Positions 20,301-33,870 of a stretch of 64,000 nt of DNA are shown here, in pieces. This stretch comes from Zoroaster sp. YZ-2022 (Eukaryota; Echinodermata; Asteroidea; Forcipulatida; Zoroasteridae): the NCBI GenBank assembly GCA_029582265.1, contig CM055817.1, positions 27,274,258 through 27,338,257 of the forward strand. Direction: 5' to 3'. Below the pieces are notes generated by a model. That model was not told the origin of the DNA. It saw only the letters and a list, made by a program, of their open reading frames with translations, and made no database searches. The position numbers were made by a program, and so were the translations under genes. Numbering within the stretch: position 1 is the stretch's first letter; the number at the start of each line of letters is the position of its first letter.

Positions 20301-23300
20301 TTTTTGTAACACTGTATAGTGCTGTATTGTTTGCGGTGAAACCGCATGCAAGTTGACGGTATTTTACAGAGGGCTAAGTGTCCATGGAGGCCGTTTAAGG
20401 TACGAAAAAATTATCCAAATTCAAAAGTATGGTGTTTTTCTGAAAGGAGAGAACCTAAGCTTTAATTTAGATATAAAATTATCGGCCTCCCTTGAAAACT
20501 TTAAAAGTTATTCCCAACCATAGAAATGTTTTTTTTTGTAACACTGTATAGTGCTGTATTGTTTGCGGTGAAACCGCATGCAAGTTGACGGTATTTTACA
20601 GAGGGCTATGTGTCCATGGAGGCCGTTTAAGGTACGAAAAATTATCCAAATTCAAAAGTATGGTGTTTTTCTGAAAGGGAGAACCTAAGCTTTAATTTAG
20701 ATATAAAATTATCGGCCTCCTTTGAAAACTTTAAAAGTTATTCCCAACCATAGAAATGTTTTTTTGTAACACTGTATAGTGCTGTATTGTTTGCGGTGAA
20801 ACCGCATGCAAGTTGACGGTATTTTACAGAGGGCTAAGTGTCCATGGAGGCCGTTTAAGGTACGAAATAATTATCCAAATTCAAAAGTATGGTGTTTTTC
20901 TGAAAGGGGAGAACCTAAGCTTTAATTTAGATATAAAATTATCGGCCTCCCTTGAAAACTTTAAAAGTTATTCCCAACCATAGAAATGTTTTTTTTTGTA
21001 ACACTGTATAGTGCTGTATTGTTTGCGGTGAAACCGCATGCAAGTTGACGGTATTTTACAGAGGGCTAAGTGTCCATGGAGGCCGTTTAAGGTACGAAAT
21101 AATTATCCAAATTCAAAAGTATGGTGTTTTTCTGAAAGGGAGAACCTAAGCTTTAATTTAGATATAAAATGATCGGCCTCCCTTGAAAACTTTAAAAGTT
21201 ATTCCCAACCCTAGAAATGTTTTTTTTGTAACACTGTATAGTGCTGTATTGTTTGCGGTGAAACCGCATGCAAGTTGACGGTATTTTACAGAGGGCTAAG
21301 TGTCCATGGAGGCCGTTTAAGGTACGAAAAAATTATCCAAATTCAAAAGTATGGTGTTTTTCTGAAAGGGGAGAACCTAAGCTTTAATTTAGATATAAAA
21401 TTATCGGCCTCCCTTGAAAACTTTAAAAGTTATTCCCAACCATAGAAATGTTTTTTTGTAACACTGTATAGTGCTGTATTGTTTGCGGTGAAACCGCATG
21501 CAAGTTGACGGTATTTTACAGAGGGCTAAGTGTCCATGGAGGCCGTTTAAGGTACGAAAAATTATCCAAATTCAAAAGTATGGTGTTTTTCTGAAAGGGG
21601 AGAACCTAAGCTTTAATTTAGATATAAAATTATCGGCCTCCCTTGAAAACTTTAAAAGTTATTCCCAACCATAGAAATGTTTTTTTTGTAACACTGTATA
21701 GTGCTGTATTGTTTGCGGTGAAACCGCATGCAAGTTGACGGTATTTTACAGAGGGCTAAGTGTCCATGGAGGCCGTTTAAGGTACGAAATAATTATCCAA
21801 ATTCAAAAGTATGGTGTTTTTCTGAAAGGGGAGAACCTAAGCTTTAATTTAGATATAAAATTATCGGCCTCCCTTGAAAACTTTAAAAGTTATTCCCAAC
21901 CATAGAAATGTTTTTTTTGTAACACTGTATAGTGCTGTATTGTTTGCGGTGAAACCGCATGCAAGTTGACGGTATTTTACAGAGGGCTATGTCCATGGAG
22001 GCCGTTTAAGGTACGAAATAATTATCCAAATTCAAAAGTATGGTGTTTTTCTGAAAGGGGAGAACCTAAGCTTTAATTTAGATATAAAATTATCGGCCTC
22101 CCTTGAAAACTTTAAAAGTTATTCCCAACCATAGAAATGTTTTTTTGTAACACTGTATAGTGCTCTATTGTTTGCGGTGAAACCGCATGCAAGTTGACGG
22201 TATTTTACAGAGGGCTAAGTGTCCATGGAGGCCGTTTAAGGTACGAAAAAATTATCCAAATTCAAAAGTATGGTGTTTTTCTGAAAGGGAGAACGTAAGC
22301 TTTAATTTAGATATAAAATTATCGGCCTCCCTTGAAAACTTTAAAAGTTATTCCCAACCATAGAAATGTTTTTTTTGTAACACTGTATAGTGCTGTATTG
22401 TTTGCGGTGAAACCGCATGCAAGTTGACGGTATTTTACAGAGGGCTAAGTGTCCATGGAGGCCGTTTAAGGTACGAAATAATTATCCAAATTCAAAAGTA
22501 TGGTGTTTTTCTGAAAGGGGAGAACCTAAGCTTTAATTTAGATATAAAATTATCGGCCTCCCACTGAAAACTTTAAAAGTTATTCCCAACCATAGAAATG
22601 TTTTTTGTAACACTGTATAGTGCTGTATTGTTTGCGGTGAAACCGCATGCAAGTTGACGGTATTTTACAGAGGGCTAAGTGTCCATGGAGGCCGTTTAAG
22701 GTACGAAATAATTATCCAAATTCAAAAGTATGGTGTTTTTCTGAAAGGGGAGAACCTAAGCTTTAATTTAGATATAAAATTATCGGCCTCCCTTGAAAAC
22801 TTTAAAAGTTATTCCCAACCATAGAAATGTTTTTTTTGTAACACTGTATAGTGCTGTATTGTTTGCGGTGAAACCGCATGCAAGTTGACGGTATTTTACA
22901 GAGGGCTATGTCCATGGAGGCCGTTTAAGGTACGAAAAAATATCCAAATTCAAAAGTATGGTGTTTTTCTGAAAGGGAGAACCTAAGCTTTAATTTAGAT
23001 ATAAAATTATCGGCCTCCCTTGAAAACTTTAAAAGTTATTCCCAACCATAGAAATGTTTTTTTTGTAACACTGTATAGTGCTGTATTGTTTGCGGTGAAA
23101 CCGCATGCAAGTTGCCGTTATTTTACAGAGGGCTAAGTGTCCATCGAGGCCGTTTAAGGTAAAAAGAAAAAATCCAAATTCAAAAGTATGGTGTTTTTCT
23201 GAAAGGGAAGAACCTAAGCTTTAATTTAGATATAAAATTATCGGCCTCCCTTGAAAACTTTAAAAGTTATTCCCAACCATAGAAATGTTTTTTTTGTAAC

Positions 23301-26300
23301 ACTGTATAGTGTTGTATTGTTTGCGGTGAAACCGCATGCAAGTTGACGGTATTTTACAGAGGGCTATGTCCATGGAGGCCGTTTAAGGTACGAAAAATTA
23401 TCCAAATTCAAAAGTATGGTGTTTTTCTGAAAGGGAGAACCTAAGCTTTAATTTAGATATAAAATTATCGGCCTCCCTTGAAAACTTTAAAAGTTATTCC
23501 CAACCATAGAAATGTTTTTTTGTAACACTGTATAGTGTTGTATTGTTTGCGGTGAAACCGCATGCAAGTTGACGGTATTTTACAGAGGGCTATGTCCATG
23601 GAGGCCGTTTAAGGTACGAAATAATTATCCAAATTCAAAAGTATGGTGTTTTTCTGAAAGGGAGAACCTAAGCTTTAATTTAGATATAAAATTATCGGCC
23701 TCCTTGAAAACTTTAAAAGTTATTCCCAACCATAGAAATTTTTTTTGTAACACTGTATAGTGTTGTATTGTTTGCGGTGAAACCGCATGCAAGTTGACGG
23801 TATTTTACAGAGGGCTATCACCATGGAGGCCGTTTAAGGTACGAAAAAATTATCCAAATTCAAAAGTATGGTGTTTTTCTGAAAGGGGAGAACCTAAGCT
23901 TTAATTTAGATATAAAATTATCGGCCTCCCTTGAAAACTTTAAAAGTTATTCCCAACCATAGAAATGTTTTTTTGTAACACTGTATAGTGCTGTATTGTT
24001 TGCGGTGAAACCGCATGCAAGTTGACGGTATTTTACAGAGGGCTAAGTGTCCATGGAGGCCGTTTAAGGTACGAAAAAAATTATCCAAATTCAAAAGTAT
24101 GGTGTTTTTCTGAAAGGGAAGAACCTAAGCTTTAATTTAGATATAAAATTATCGGCTTCCCTTGAAAACTTTAAAAGTTATTCCCAACCATAGAAATGTT
24201 TTTTTGTAACACTGTATAGTGTTGTATTGTTTGCGGTGAAACCGCATGCAAGTTGACGGTATTTTACAGAGGGCTATGTCCATGGAGGCCGTTTAAGGTA
24301 CGAAAAAATTATCCAAATTCAAAAGTATGGTGTTTTTCTGAAAGGGAGAACCTAAGCTTTAATTTAGATATAAAATTATCGGCCTCCCTTGAAAACTTTA
24401 AAAGTTATTCCCAACCATAGAAATGTTTTTTTTGTAACACTGTATAGTGCTGTATTGTTTGCGGTGAAACCGCATGCAAGTTGACGGTATTTTACAGAGG
24501 GCTAAGTGTCCATGGAGGCCGTTTAAGGTACGAAAAAATTATCCAAATTCAAAAGTATGGTGTTTTTCTGAAAAGGGAGAACCTAAGCTTTAATTTAGAT
24601 ATAAAATTATCGGCCTCCCTTGAAAACTTTAAAAGTTATTCCCAACCATAGAAATGTTTTTTTTTGTAACACTGTATAGTGCTGTATTGTTTGCGGTGAA
24701 ACCGCATGCAAGTTGACGGTATTTTACACAGGGCTATGTTCCCATGGAGGCCGTTTAAGGTACGAAAAAATTATCCAAATTCAAAAGTATGGTGTTTTTC
24801 TGAAAGGGGAGAACCTAAGCTTTAATTTAGATATAAAATTATCGGCCTCCTTGAAAACTTTAAAAGTTATTCCCAACCATAGAAATGTTTTTTTGTAACA
24901 CTGTATAGTGTTGTATTGTTTGCGGTGAAACCGCATGCAAGTTGACGGTATTTTACAGAGGGCTGTGTCCATGGAGGCCGTTTAAGGTACGAAAAAATTA
25001 TCCAAATTCAAAAGTATGGTGTTTTTCTGAAAGGGGAGAACCTAAGCTTTAATTTAGATATAAAATTATCGGCCTCCCTTGAAAACTTTAAAAGTTATTC
25101 CCAACCATAGAATTTTTTTTTGTAACACTGTATAGTGCTGTATTGTTTGCGGTGAAACCGCATGCAAGTTGACGGTATTTTAAAGAGGGCTAAGTGTCCA
25201 TGGAGGCCGTTTAAGGTACGAAAAAATTATCCAAATTCAAAAGTATGGTGTTTTTATGAAAGGGAGAACCTAAGCTTTAATTTAGATATAAAATTATCGG
25301 CCTCCTTGAAAACTTTAAAAGTTATTCCCAACCATAGAAATGTTTTTTTTGTAACACTGTATAGTGTTGTATTGTTTGCGGTGAAACCGCATGCAAGTTG
25401 ACGGTATTTTACAGAGGGCTATGTCCATGGAGGCCGTTTAAGGTACGAAAAATTATCCAAATTCAAAAGTATGGTGTTTTTCTGAAAGGGGAGAACCTAA
25501 GCTTTAATTTAGATATAAAATTATCGGCCTCCCTTGAAAACTTTAAAAGTTATTCCCAACCATAGAAATGTTTTTTTTTGTAACACTGTATAGTGTTGTA
25601 TTGTTTGCGGTGAAACCGCATGCAAGTTGACGGTATTTTACAGAGGGCTATGTCCATGGAGGCCGTTTAAGGTACGAAATAATTATCCAAATTCAAAAGT
25701 ATGGTGTTTTTCTGAAAGGGAGAACCTAAGCTTTAATTTAGATATAAAATTATCGGCCTCCCTTGAAAACTTTAAAAGTTATTCCCAACCCTAGAAATGT
25801 TTTTTTGTAACACTGTATAGTGCTGTATTGTTTGCGGTGAAACCGCATGCAAGTTGACGGTATTTTACAGAGGGCTAAGTGTCCATGGAGGCCGTTTAAG
25901 GTACGAAAAATTATCCAAATTCAAAAGTATGGTGTTTTTCTGAAAGGGGAGAACCTAAGCTTTAATTTAGATATAAAATTATCGGCCTCCCTTGAAAACT
26001 TTAAAAGTTATTCCCAACCATAGAAATGTTTTTTTTTGTAACACTGTATAGTGCTGTATTGTTTGCGGTGAAACCGCATGCAAGTTGACGGTATTTTACA
26101 GAGGGCTATGTCCATGGAGGCCGTTTAAGGTACGAAAAAAATTATCCAAATTCAAAAGTATGGTGTTTTTCTGAAAGGGAGAACCTAAGCTTTAATTTAG
26201 ATATAAAATTATCGGCCTCCCTTGAAAACTTTAAAAGTTATTCCCAACCATAGAAATGTTTTTTTTTTAAACACTGTATAGTGCTGTATTGTTTGCGGTG

Positions 26301-27624
26301 AAACCGCATGCAAGTTGACGGTATTTTACAGAGGGCTAAGTGTCCATGGAGGCCGTTTAAGGTACGAAATAATTATCCAAATTCAAAAGTATGGTGTTTT
26401 TCTGAAAGGGGAGAACCTAAGCTTTAATTTAGATATAAAATTATCGGCCTCCCTTGAAAACTTTAAAAGTTATTCCCAACCATAGAAATGTTTTTTTTGT
26501 AACACTGTATAGTGCTGTATTGTTTGCGGTGAAACCGCATGCAAGTTGACGGTATTTTACAGAGGGCTAAGTGTCCATGGAGGCCGTTTAAGGTACGAAA
26601 AAATTATCCAAATTCAAAAGTATGGTGTTTTTTCGAAAGGAGAACCTAAGCTTTAATTTAGATATAAAATTATCGGCCTCCTTGAAAACTGTAAAAGTTA
26701 TTCCCAACCGTAGAAATGTTTTTTTTTTGTAACACTGTATAGTGTTGTATTGTTTGCGGTGAAACCGCATGCAAGTTGACGGTATTTTACAGAGGGCTAT
26801 GTCCATGGAGGCCGTTTAAGGTACGAAATAATTATCCAAATTCAAAAGTATGGTGTTTTTCTGAAAGGGGAGAACCTAAGCTTTAATTTAGATATAAAAT
26901 TATCGGCCTCCCTTGAAAACTTTAAAAGTTATTCCCAACCATAGAAATGTTTTTTTTGTAACACTGTATAGTGCTGTATTGTTTGCGGTGAAACCGCATG
27001 CAAGTTGACGGTATTTTACAGAGGGCTAAGTGTCCATGGAGGCCGTTTAAGGTACGAAATAATTATCCAAATTCAAAAGTATGGTGTTTTTCTGAAAGGG
27101 AGAACCTAAGCTTTAATTTAGATATAAAATTATCGGCCTCCCTTGAAAACTTTAAAAGTTATTCCCAACCATAGAAATGTTTTTTTGTAACACTGTATAG
27201 TGTTGTATTGTTTGCGGTGAAACCGCATGCAAGTTGACGGTATTTTACAGAGGGCTAAGTGTCCATGGAGGCCGTTTAAGGTACGAAAAATTATCCAAAT
27301 TCAAAAGTATGGTGTTTTTCTGAAAGGGGAGAACCTAAGCTTTAATTTAGATATAAAATTATCGGCCTCCCTTGAAAACTTTAAAAGTTATTCCCAACCA
27401 TAGAAATGTTTTTTTGTAACACTGTATAGTGCTGTATTGTTTGCGGTGAAACCGCATGCAAGTTGACGGTATTTTACAGAGGGCTATGTCCATGGAGGCC
27501 GTTTAAGGTACGAAATAATTATCCAAATTCAAAAGTATGGTGTTTTTCTGAAAGGGGAGAACCTAAGCTTTAATTTAGATATAAAATTATCGGCCTCCCT
27601 TGAAAACTTTAAAAGTTATTCCCA

Positions 27625-27700
27625 ACCATAGAAATGTTTTTTTTGTAACACTGTATTGTTTGCGGTGAAACCGCATGCAAGTTGACGGTATTTTACAGAG
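27625..27700 (+). repeat. Satellite monomer junction with ~10-bp deletion
   Basis: Here CACTGTATTGTTTGCGG replaces the usual CACTGTATAGTGCTGTATTG. The direct repeat TGTAT flanks the lost segment, so slippage between its two copies explains the deletion. Confidence 0.8.
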
Positions 27701-30700
27701 GGCTATGTCCATGGAGGCCGTTTAAGGTACGAAATAATTATCCAAATTCAAAAGTATGGTGTTTTTCTGAAAGGGGAGAACCTAAGCTTTAATTTAGATA
27801 TAAAATTATCGGCCTCCCTTGAAAACTTTAAAAGTTATTCCCAACCATAGAAAAATTTTTTTTTGTAACACTGTATAGTGCTGTATTGTTTGCGGTGAAA
27901 CCGCATGCAAGTTGACGGTATTTTACAGAGGGCTATGTGTCCATGGAGGCCGTTTAAGGTACGAAATAATTATCCAAATTCAAAAGTATGGTGTTTTTCT
28001 GAAAGGGGAGAACCTAAGCTTTAATTTAGATATAAAATTATCGGCCTCCCTTGAAAACTTTAAAAGTTATTCCCAACCATAGAAATGTTTTTTTTGTAAC
28101 ACTGTATAGTGCTGTATTGTTTGCGGTGAAACCGCATGCAAGTTGACGGTATTTTACAGAGGGCTATGTCCATGGAGGCCGTTTAAGGTACGAAAAAAAA
28201 AATCCAAATTCAAAAGTATGGTGTTTTTCTGAAAGGGGAGAACCTAAGCTTTAATTTAGATATAAAATTATCGGCCTCCCTTGAAAACTTTAAAAGTTAT
28301 TCCCAACCATAGAAATGTTTTTTTTGTAACACTGTATAGTGCTGTATTGTTTGCGGTGAAACCGCATGCAAGTTGACGGTATTTTACAGAGGGCTAAGTG
28401 TCCATGGAGGCCGTTTAAGGTACGAAAAAATTTCCAAATTCAAAAGTATGGTGTTTTTCTGAAAGGGGAGAACCTAAGCTTTAATTTAGATATAAAATTA
28501 TCGGCCTCCCTTGAAAACTTTAAAAGTTATTCCCAACCATAGAAATGTTTTTTTTTGTAACACTGTATAGTGCTGTATTGTTTGCGGTGAAACCGCATGC
28601 AAGTTGACGGTATTTTACAGAGGGCTAAGTGTCCATGGAGGCCGTTTAAGGTACGAAATAATTATCCAAATTCAAAAGTATGGTGTTTTTCTGAAAGGGG
28701 AGAACCTAAGCTTTAATTTAGATATAAAATTATCGGCCTCCCTTGAAAACTTTAAAAGTTATTCCCAACCATAGAAATCTTTTTTTTTTGTAACACTGTA
28801 TAGTGCTGTAATGTTTGCGGTGAAACCGCATGCAAGTTGACGGTATTTTACAGAGGGCTATGTGTCCATGGAGGCCGTTTAAGGTACGAAAATATTATCC
28901 AAATTCAAAAGTATGGTGTTTTTCTGAAAGGGAGAACCTAAGCTTTAATTTAGATATAAAATTATCGGCCTCCCTTGAAAACTTTAAAAGTTATTCCCAA
29001 CCATAGAACTGTTTTTTTTGTAACACTGTATAGTGCTGTATTGTTTGCGGTGAAACCGCATGCAAGTTGACGGTATTTTACAGAGGGCTACGTGTCCATG
29101 GAGGCCGTTTAAGGTACGAAAAAATTATCCAAATTCAAAAGTATGGTGTTTTTCTGAAAGGGGAGAACCTAAGCTTTAATTTAGATATAAAATTATCGGC
29201 CTCCCTTGAAAACTTTAAAAGTTATTCCCAACCATAGAAATGTTTTTTGTAACACTGTATAGTGCTGTATTGTTTGCGGTGAAACCGCATGCAAGTTGAC
29301 GGTATTTTACAGAGGGCTAAGTGTCCATGGAGGCCGTTTAAGGTACGAAAAACATTTCCAAATTCAAAAGTATGGTGTTTTTCTGAAAGGGGAGAACCTA
29401 AGCTTTAATTTAGATATAAAATTATCGGCCTCCCTTGAAAACTTTAAAAGTTATTCCCAACCATAGAAATGTTTTTTTTGTAACACTGTATAGTGCTGTA
29501 TTGTTTGCGGTGAAACCGCATGCAAGTTGACGGTATTTTACAGAGGGCTAAGTGTCCATGGAGGCCGTTTAAGGTACGAAAAATTATCCAAATTCAAAAG
29601 TATGGTGTTTTTCTGAAAGGGGAGAACCTAAGCTTTAATTTAGATATAAAATTATCGGCCTGCCTTGAAAACTTTAAAAGTTATTCCCAACCATAGAAAT
29701 GTTTTTTTTTGTAAAACTGTATAGTGCTGTATTGTTTGCGGTGAAACCGCATGCAAGTTGACGGTATTTTACAGAGGGCTAAGTGTCCATGGAGGGCGTT
29801 TAAGGAACGGAAAAATTATCCAAATTCAAAAGTATGGTGTCTTTCTGAAAGGGGAGAACCTAAGCTTTAATTTAGATATAAAATTATCGGCCTCCCTTGA
29901 AAACTTTAAAAGTTATTCCCAACCATAGAAATGTATTTTTTTGTAACACTGTATAGTGCTGTATTGTTTGCGGTGAAACCGCATGCAAGTTGACGGTATT
30001 TTACAGAGGGCTGTGTCCATGGAGGCCGTTTAAGGTACGAAAAAATTATCCAAATTCAAAAGTATGGTGTTTTTCTGAAAGGGAGAACGTAAGCTTTAAT
30101 TTAGATATAAAATTATCGGCCTCCCTTGAAAACTTTAAAAGTTATTCCCAACCATAGAAATGTTTTTTTTGTAACACTGTATAGTGCTGTATTGTTTGCG
30201 GTGAAACCGCATGCAAGTTGACGGTATTTTACAGAGGGCTAAGTGTCCATGGAGGCCGTTTAAGGTACGAAATAATTATCCAAATTCAAAAGTATGGTGT
30301 TTTTCTGAAAGGGGAGAACCTAAGCTTTAATTTAGATATAAAATTATCGGCCTCCCTTGAAAACTTTAAAAGTTATTCCCAACCATAGAAATGTTTTTTT
30401 TGTAACACTGTATAGTGCTGTATTGTTTGCGGTGAAACCGCATGCAAGTTGACGGTATTTTACAGAGGGCTAAGTGTCCATGGAGGCCGTTTAAGGTACG
30501 AAAAAATTATCCAAATTCAAAAGTATGGTGTTTTTCTGAAAGGGAGAACCTAAGCTTTAATTTAGATATAAAATTATCGGCCTCCCTTGAAAACTGTAAA
30601 AGTTATTCCCAACCATAGAAATGTTTTTTTGTAACACTGTATAGTGCTGTATTGTTTGCGGTGAAACCGCATGCAAGTTGACGGTATTTACAGAGGGCTA

Positions 30701-32924
30701 AGTGTCCATGGAGGCCGTTTAAGGTACGAAAAATTATCCAAATTCAAAAGTATGGTGTTTTTCTGATAGGGAGAACCTAAGCTTTAATATAGATATAAAA
30801 TTATCGGCCTCCCTTGAAAACTTTAAAAGTTATTCCCAACCATAGAAATGTTTTTTTTGTAACACTGTATAGTGTTGTATTGTTTGCGGTGAAACCGCAT
30901 GCAAGTTGACGGTATTTTACAGAGGGCTATGTCCATGGAGGCCGTTTAAGGTACGAAATAATTATCCAAATTCAAAAGTATGGTGTTTTTCTGAAAGGGA
31001 GAGAACCTAAGCTTTAATTTAGATATAAAATTATCGGCCTCCCTTGAAAACTTTAAAAGTTATTCCCAACCATAGAAATGTTTTTTTTTGTAACACTGTA
31101 TAGTGCTGTATTGTTTGCGGTGAAACCGCATGCAAGTTGACGGTATTTTACAGAGGGCTATGTCCATGGAGGCCGTTTAAGGTACGAAAAATTATCCAAA
31201 TTCAAAAGTATGGTGTTTTTCTGAAAGGGGAGAACCTAAGCTTTAATTTAGATATAAAATTATCGGCCTCCCTTGAAAACTTTAAAAGTTATTCCCAACC
31301 ATAGAAATGTATTTTTTTGTAAAACTGTATAGTGCTGTATTGTTTGCGGTGAAACCGCATGCAAGTTGACGGTATTTTACAGAGGGCTAAGTGTCCATGG
31401 AGGCCGTTTAAGGTACGAAAAAATTATCCAAATTCAAATGTATGGTGTTTTTCTGAAAGGGGAGAACCTAAGCTTTAATTTAGATATAAAATTATCGGCC
31501 TCCCTTGAAAACTTTAAAAGTTATTCCCAACCATAGAATTTTTTTTTTGTAACACTGTATAGTGCTGTATTGTTTGCGGTGAAACCGCATGCAAGTTGAC
31601 GGTATTTTACAGAGGGCTATATGTCCATGGAGGCCGTTTAAGGTACGAAAAAATTATCCAAATTCAAAAGTATGGTGTTTTTCTGAAAGGGGAGAACCTA
31701 AGCTTTAATTTAGATATAAAATTATCGGCCTCCCTTGAAAACTTTAAAAGTTATTCCCAACCATAGAAATGTTTTTTTTGTAACACTGTATAGTGCTGTA
31801 TTGTTTGCGGTGAAACCGCATGCAAGTTGACGGTATTTTACAGAGGGCTAAGTGTCCATGGAGGCCGTTTAAGGTACGAAATAATTATCCAAATTCAAAT
31901 GTATGGTGTTTTTCTGAAAGGAGAGAACCTAAGCTTTAATTTAGATATAAAATTATCGGCCTGCCTTGAAAACTTTAAAAGTTATTCCCAACCATAGAAA
32001 TGTTTTTTTTTGTAACACTGTATAGTGCTCTATTGTTTGCGGTGAAACCGCATGCAAGTTGACGGTATTTTACAGAGGGCTAAGTGTCCATGGAGGCCGT
32101 TTAAGGTACGAAAAAAATATCCAAATTCAAAAGTATGGTGTTTTTCTGAAAGGGGAGAGCCTAAGTTTTAATTTAGATATAAAATTATCGGCCTCCCTTG
32201 AAAACTTTAAAAGTTATTCCCAACCATAGAATTGTTTTTGTTGTAACACTGTGTAGTGCTGTATTGTTTGCGGTGAAACCGCATGCAAGTTGACGGTATT
32301 TTACAGAGGGCTATGTGTCCATGGAGGCCGTTTAAGGTACGAAATAATTATCCAAATTCAAAAGTATGGTGTTTTTCTGAAAGGGGAGAACCTAAGCTTT
32401 AATTTAGATATAAAATTATCGGCCTCCCTTGAAAACTTTAAAAGTTATTCCCAACCATAGAAATGTTTTTTTTTGTAACACTGTATAGTGCTGTATTGTT
32501 TGCGGTGAAACCGCATGCAAGTTGACGTTATTTTACACAGGGCTATGTGTCCATGGAGGCCGTTTAAGGTACGAAATAATTATCCAAATTCAAAAGTATA
32601 TGGTGTTTTTCTGAAAGGGGAGAACCTACGCTTTAATTTAGATATAAAATTATCGACCTCCCTTGAAAACTTTAAAAGTTATTCCCAACCATAGAAATGT
32701 GTTTTTTGTAACACTGTATAGTGCTGTATTGTTTGCGGTGAAACCGCATGCAAGTTGACGGTATTTTACAGAGGGCTAAGTGTCCATGGAGGCCGTTTAA
32801 GGTACGAAAAAAATTATCCAAATTCAAAAGTATGGTGTTTTTCTGAAAGGGAAGAACCTAAGCTTTAATTTAGATATAAAATTATCGGCCTCCCTTGAAA
32901 ACTTTAAAAGTTATTCCCAACCAT

Positions 32925-32965
32925 AGAAATTTTTTTTGTTCCCGTGTTTAGTGTTGTATTGTTTG
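32925..32965 (+). repeat. Diverged T-tract/junction segment in one monomer
   Basis: The usual GTAACACTGTATAGTG is replaced by GTTCCCGTGTTTAGTG here, a cluster of substitutions not seen in neighbouring copies. It could be a damaged copy or a local consensus error. Confidence 0.6.
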
Positions 32966-33640
32966 CGGTGAAACCGCATGCAAGTTGACGGTATTTTACA
33001 GAGGGCTAAGTGTCCATGGAGGCCGTTTAAGGTACGAAAAAAATTATCCAAATTCAAAAGTATGGTGTTTTTCTGAAAGGGAGAACCTAAGCTTTAATTT
33101 AGATATAAAATTATCGGCCTCCCTTGAAAACTTTAAAAGTTATTCCCAACCATAGAAATGTTTTTTTTGTAACACTGTATAGTGTTGTATTGTTTGCGGT
33201 GAAACCGCATGCAAGTTGACGGTATTTTACAGAGGGCTATGTCCATGGAGGCCGTTTAAGGTACGAAAAAAATATCCAAATTCAAAAGTATGGTGTTTTT
33301 CTGAAAGGGAGAACCTAAGCTTTAATTTAGATATAAAATTATCGGCCTCCCTTGAAAACTTTTAAAAGTTATTCCCAACCATAGAAATGTTTTTTTTTTG
33401 TAACACTGTATAGTGTTGTATTGTTTGCGGTGAAACCGCATGCAAGTTGACGGTATTTTACAGAGGGCTAAGTGTCCATGGAGGCCGTTTAAGGTACGAA
33501 AAAATTATCCAAATTCAAAAGTATGGTGTTTTTCTGAAAGGGAGAACCTAAGCTTTAATTTAGATATAAAATTATCGGCCTCCTTGAAAACTTTAAAAGT
33601 TATTCCCAACCATAGAAATGTTTTTTTTTGTAACACTGTA

Positions 33641-33870
33641 TAGTGTTGTATTGTTTGCGGTGAAACCGCATGCAAGTTGACTTTATTTTACAGAGGGCTA
33701 ATTGTACATTGAGGCCGTTTAAGGGACGAAATAATTATCAAAATTCAAATGTATGGTGTTTTTCTGAAAGGGGAGAACCTAAGCTTTAATTTAGATATAA
33801 AATTATCGGCCTGCTTGAAAACTTTAAAAGTTATTCCCAACCATAGAAACCTTTTTTTTGTAACACTGTA
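33641..33870 (+). repeat. Diverged satellite monomer with a shared private haplotype
   Basis: This copy has GACTTTATTTT for GACGGTATTTT, ATTGTACATTGAGG for GTGTCCATGGAGG (NcoI site lost), and AAGGGACG for AAGGTACG. It also carries CAAATG, CCTGCTTG and GAAACC variants, and the next copy opens with TAGTTTTG. The latter four recur together near 40170-40300, indicating common descent of the two segments. Confidence 0.75.
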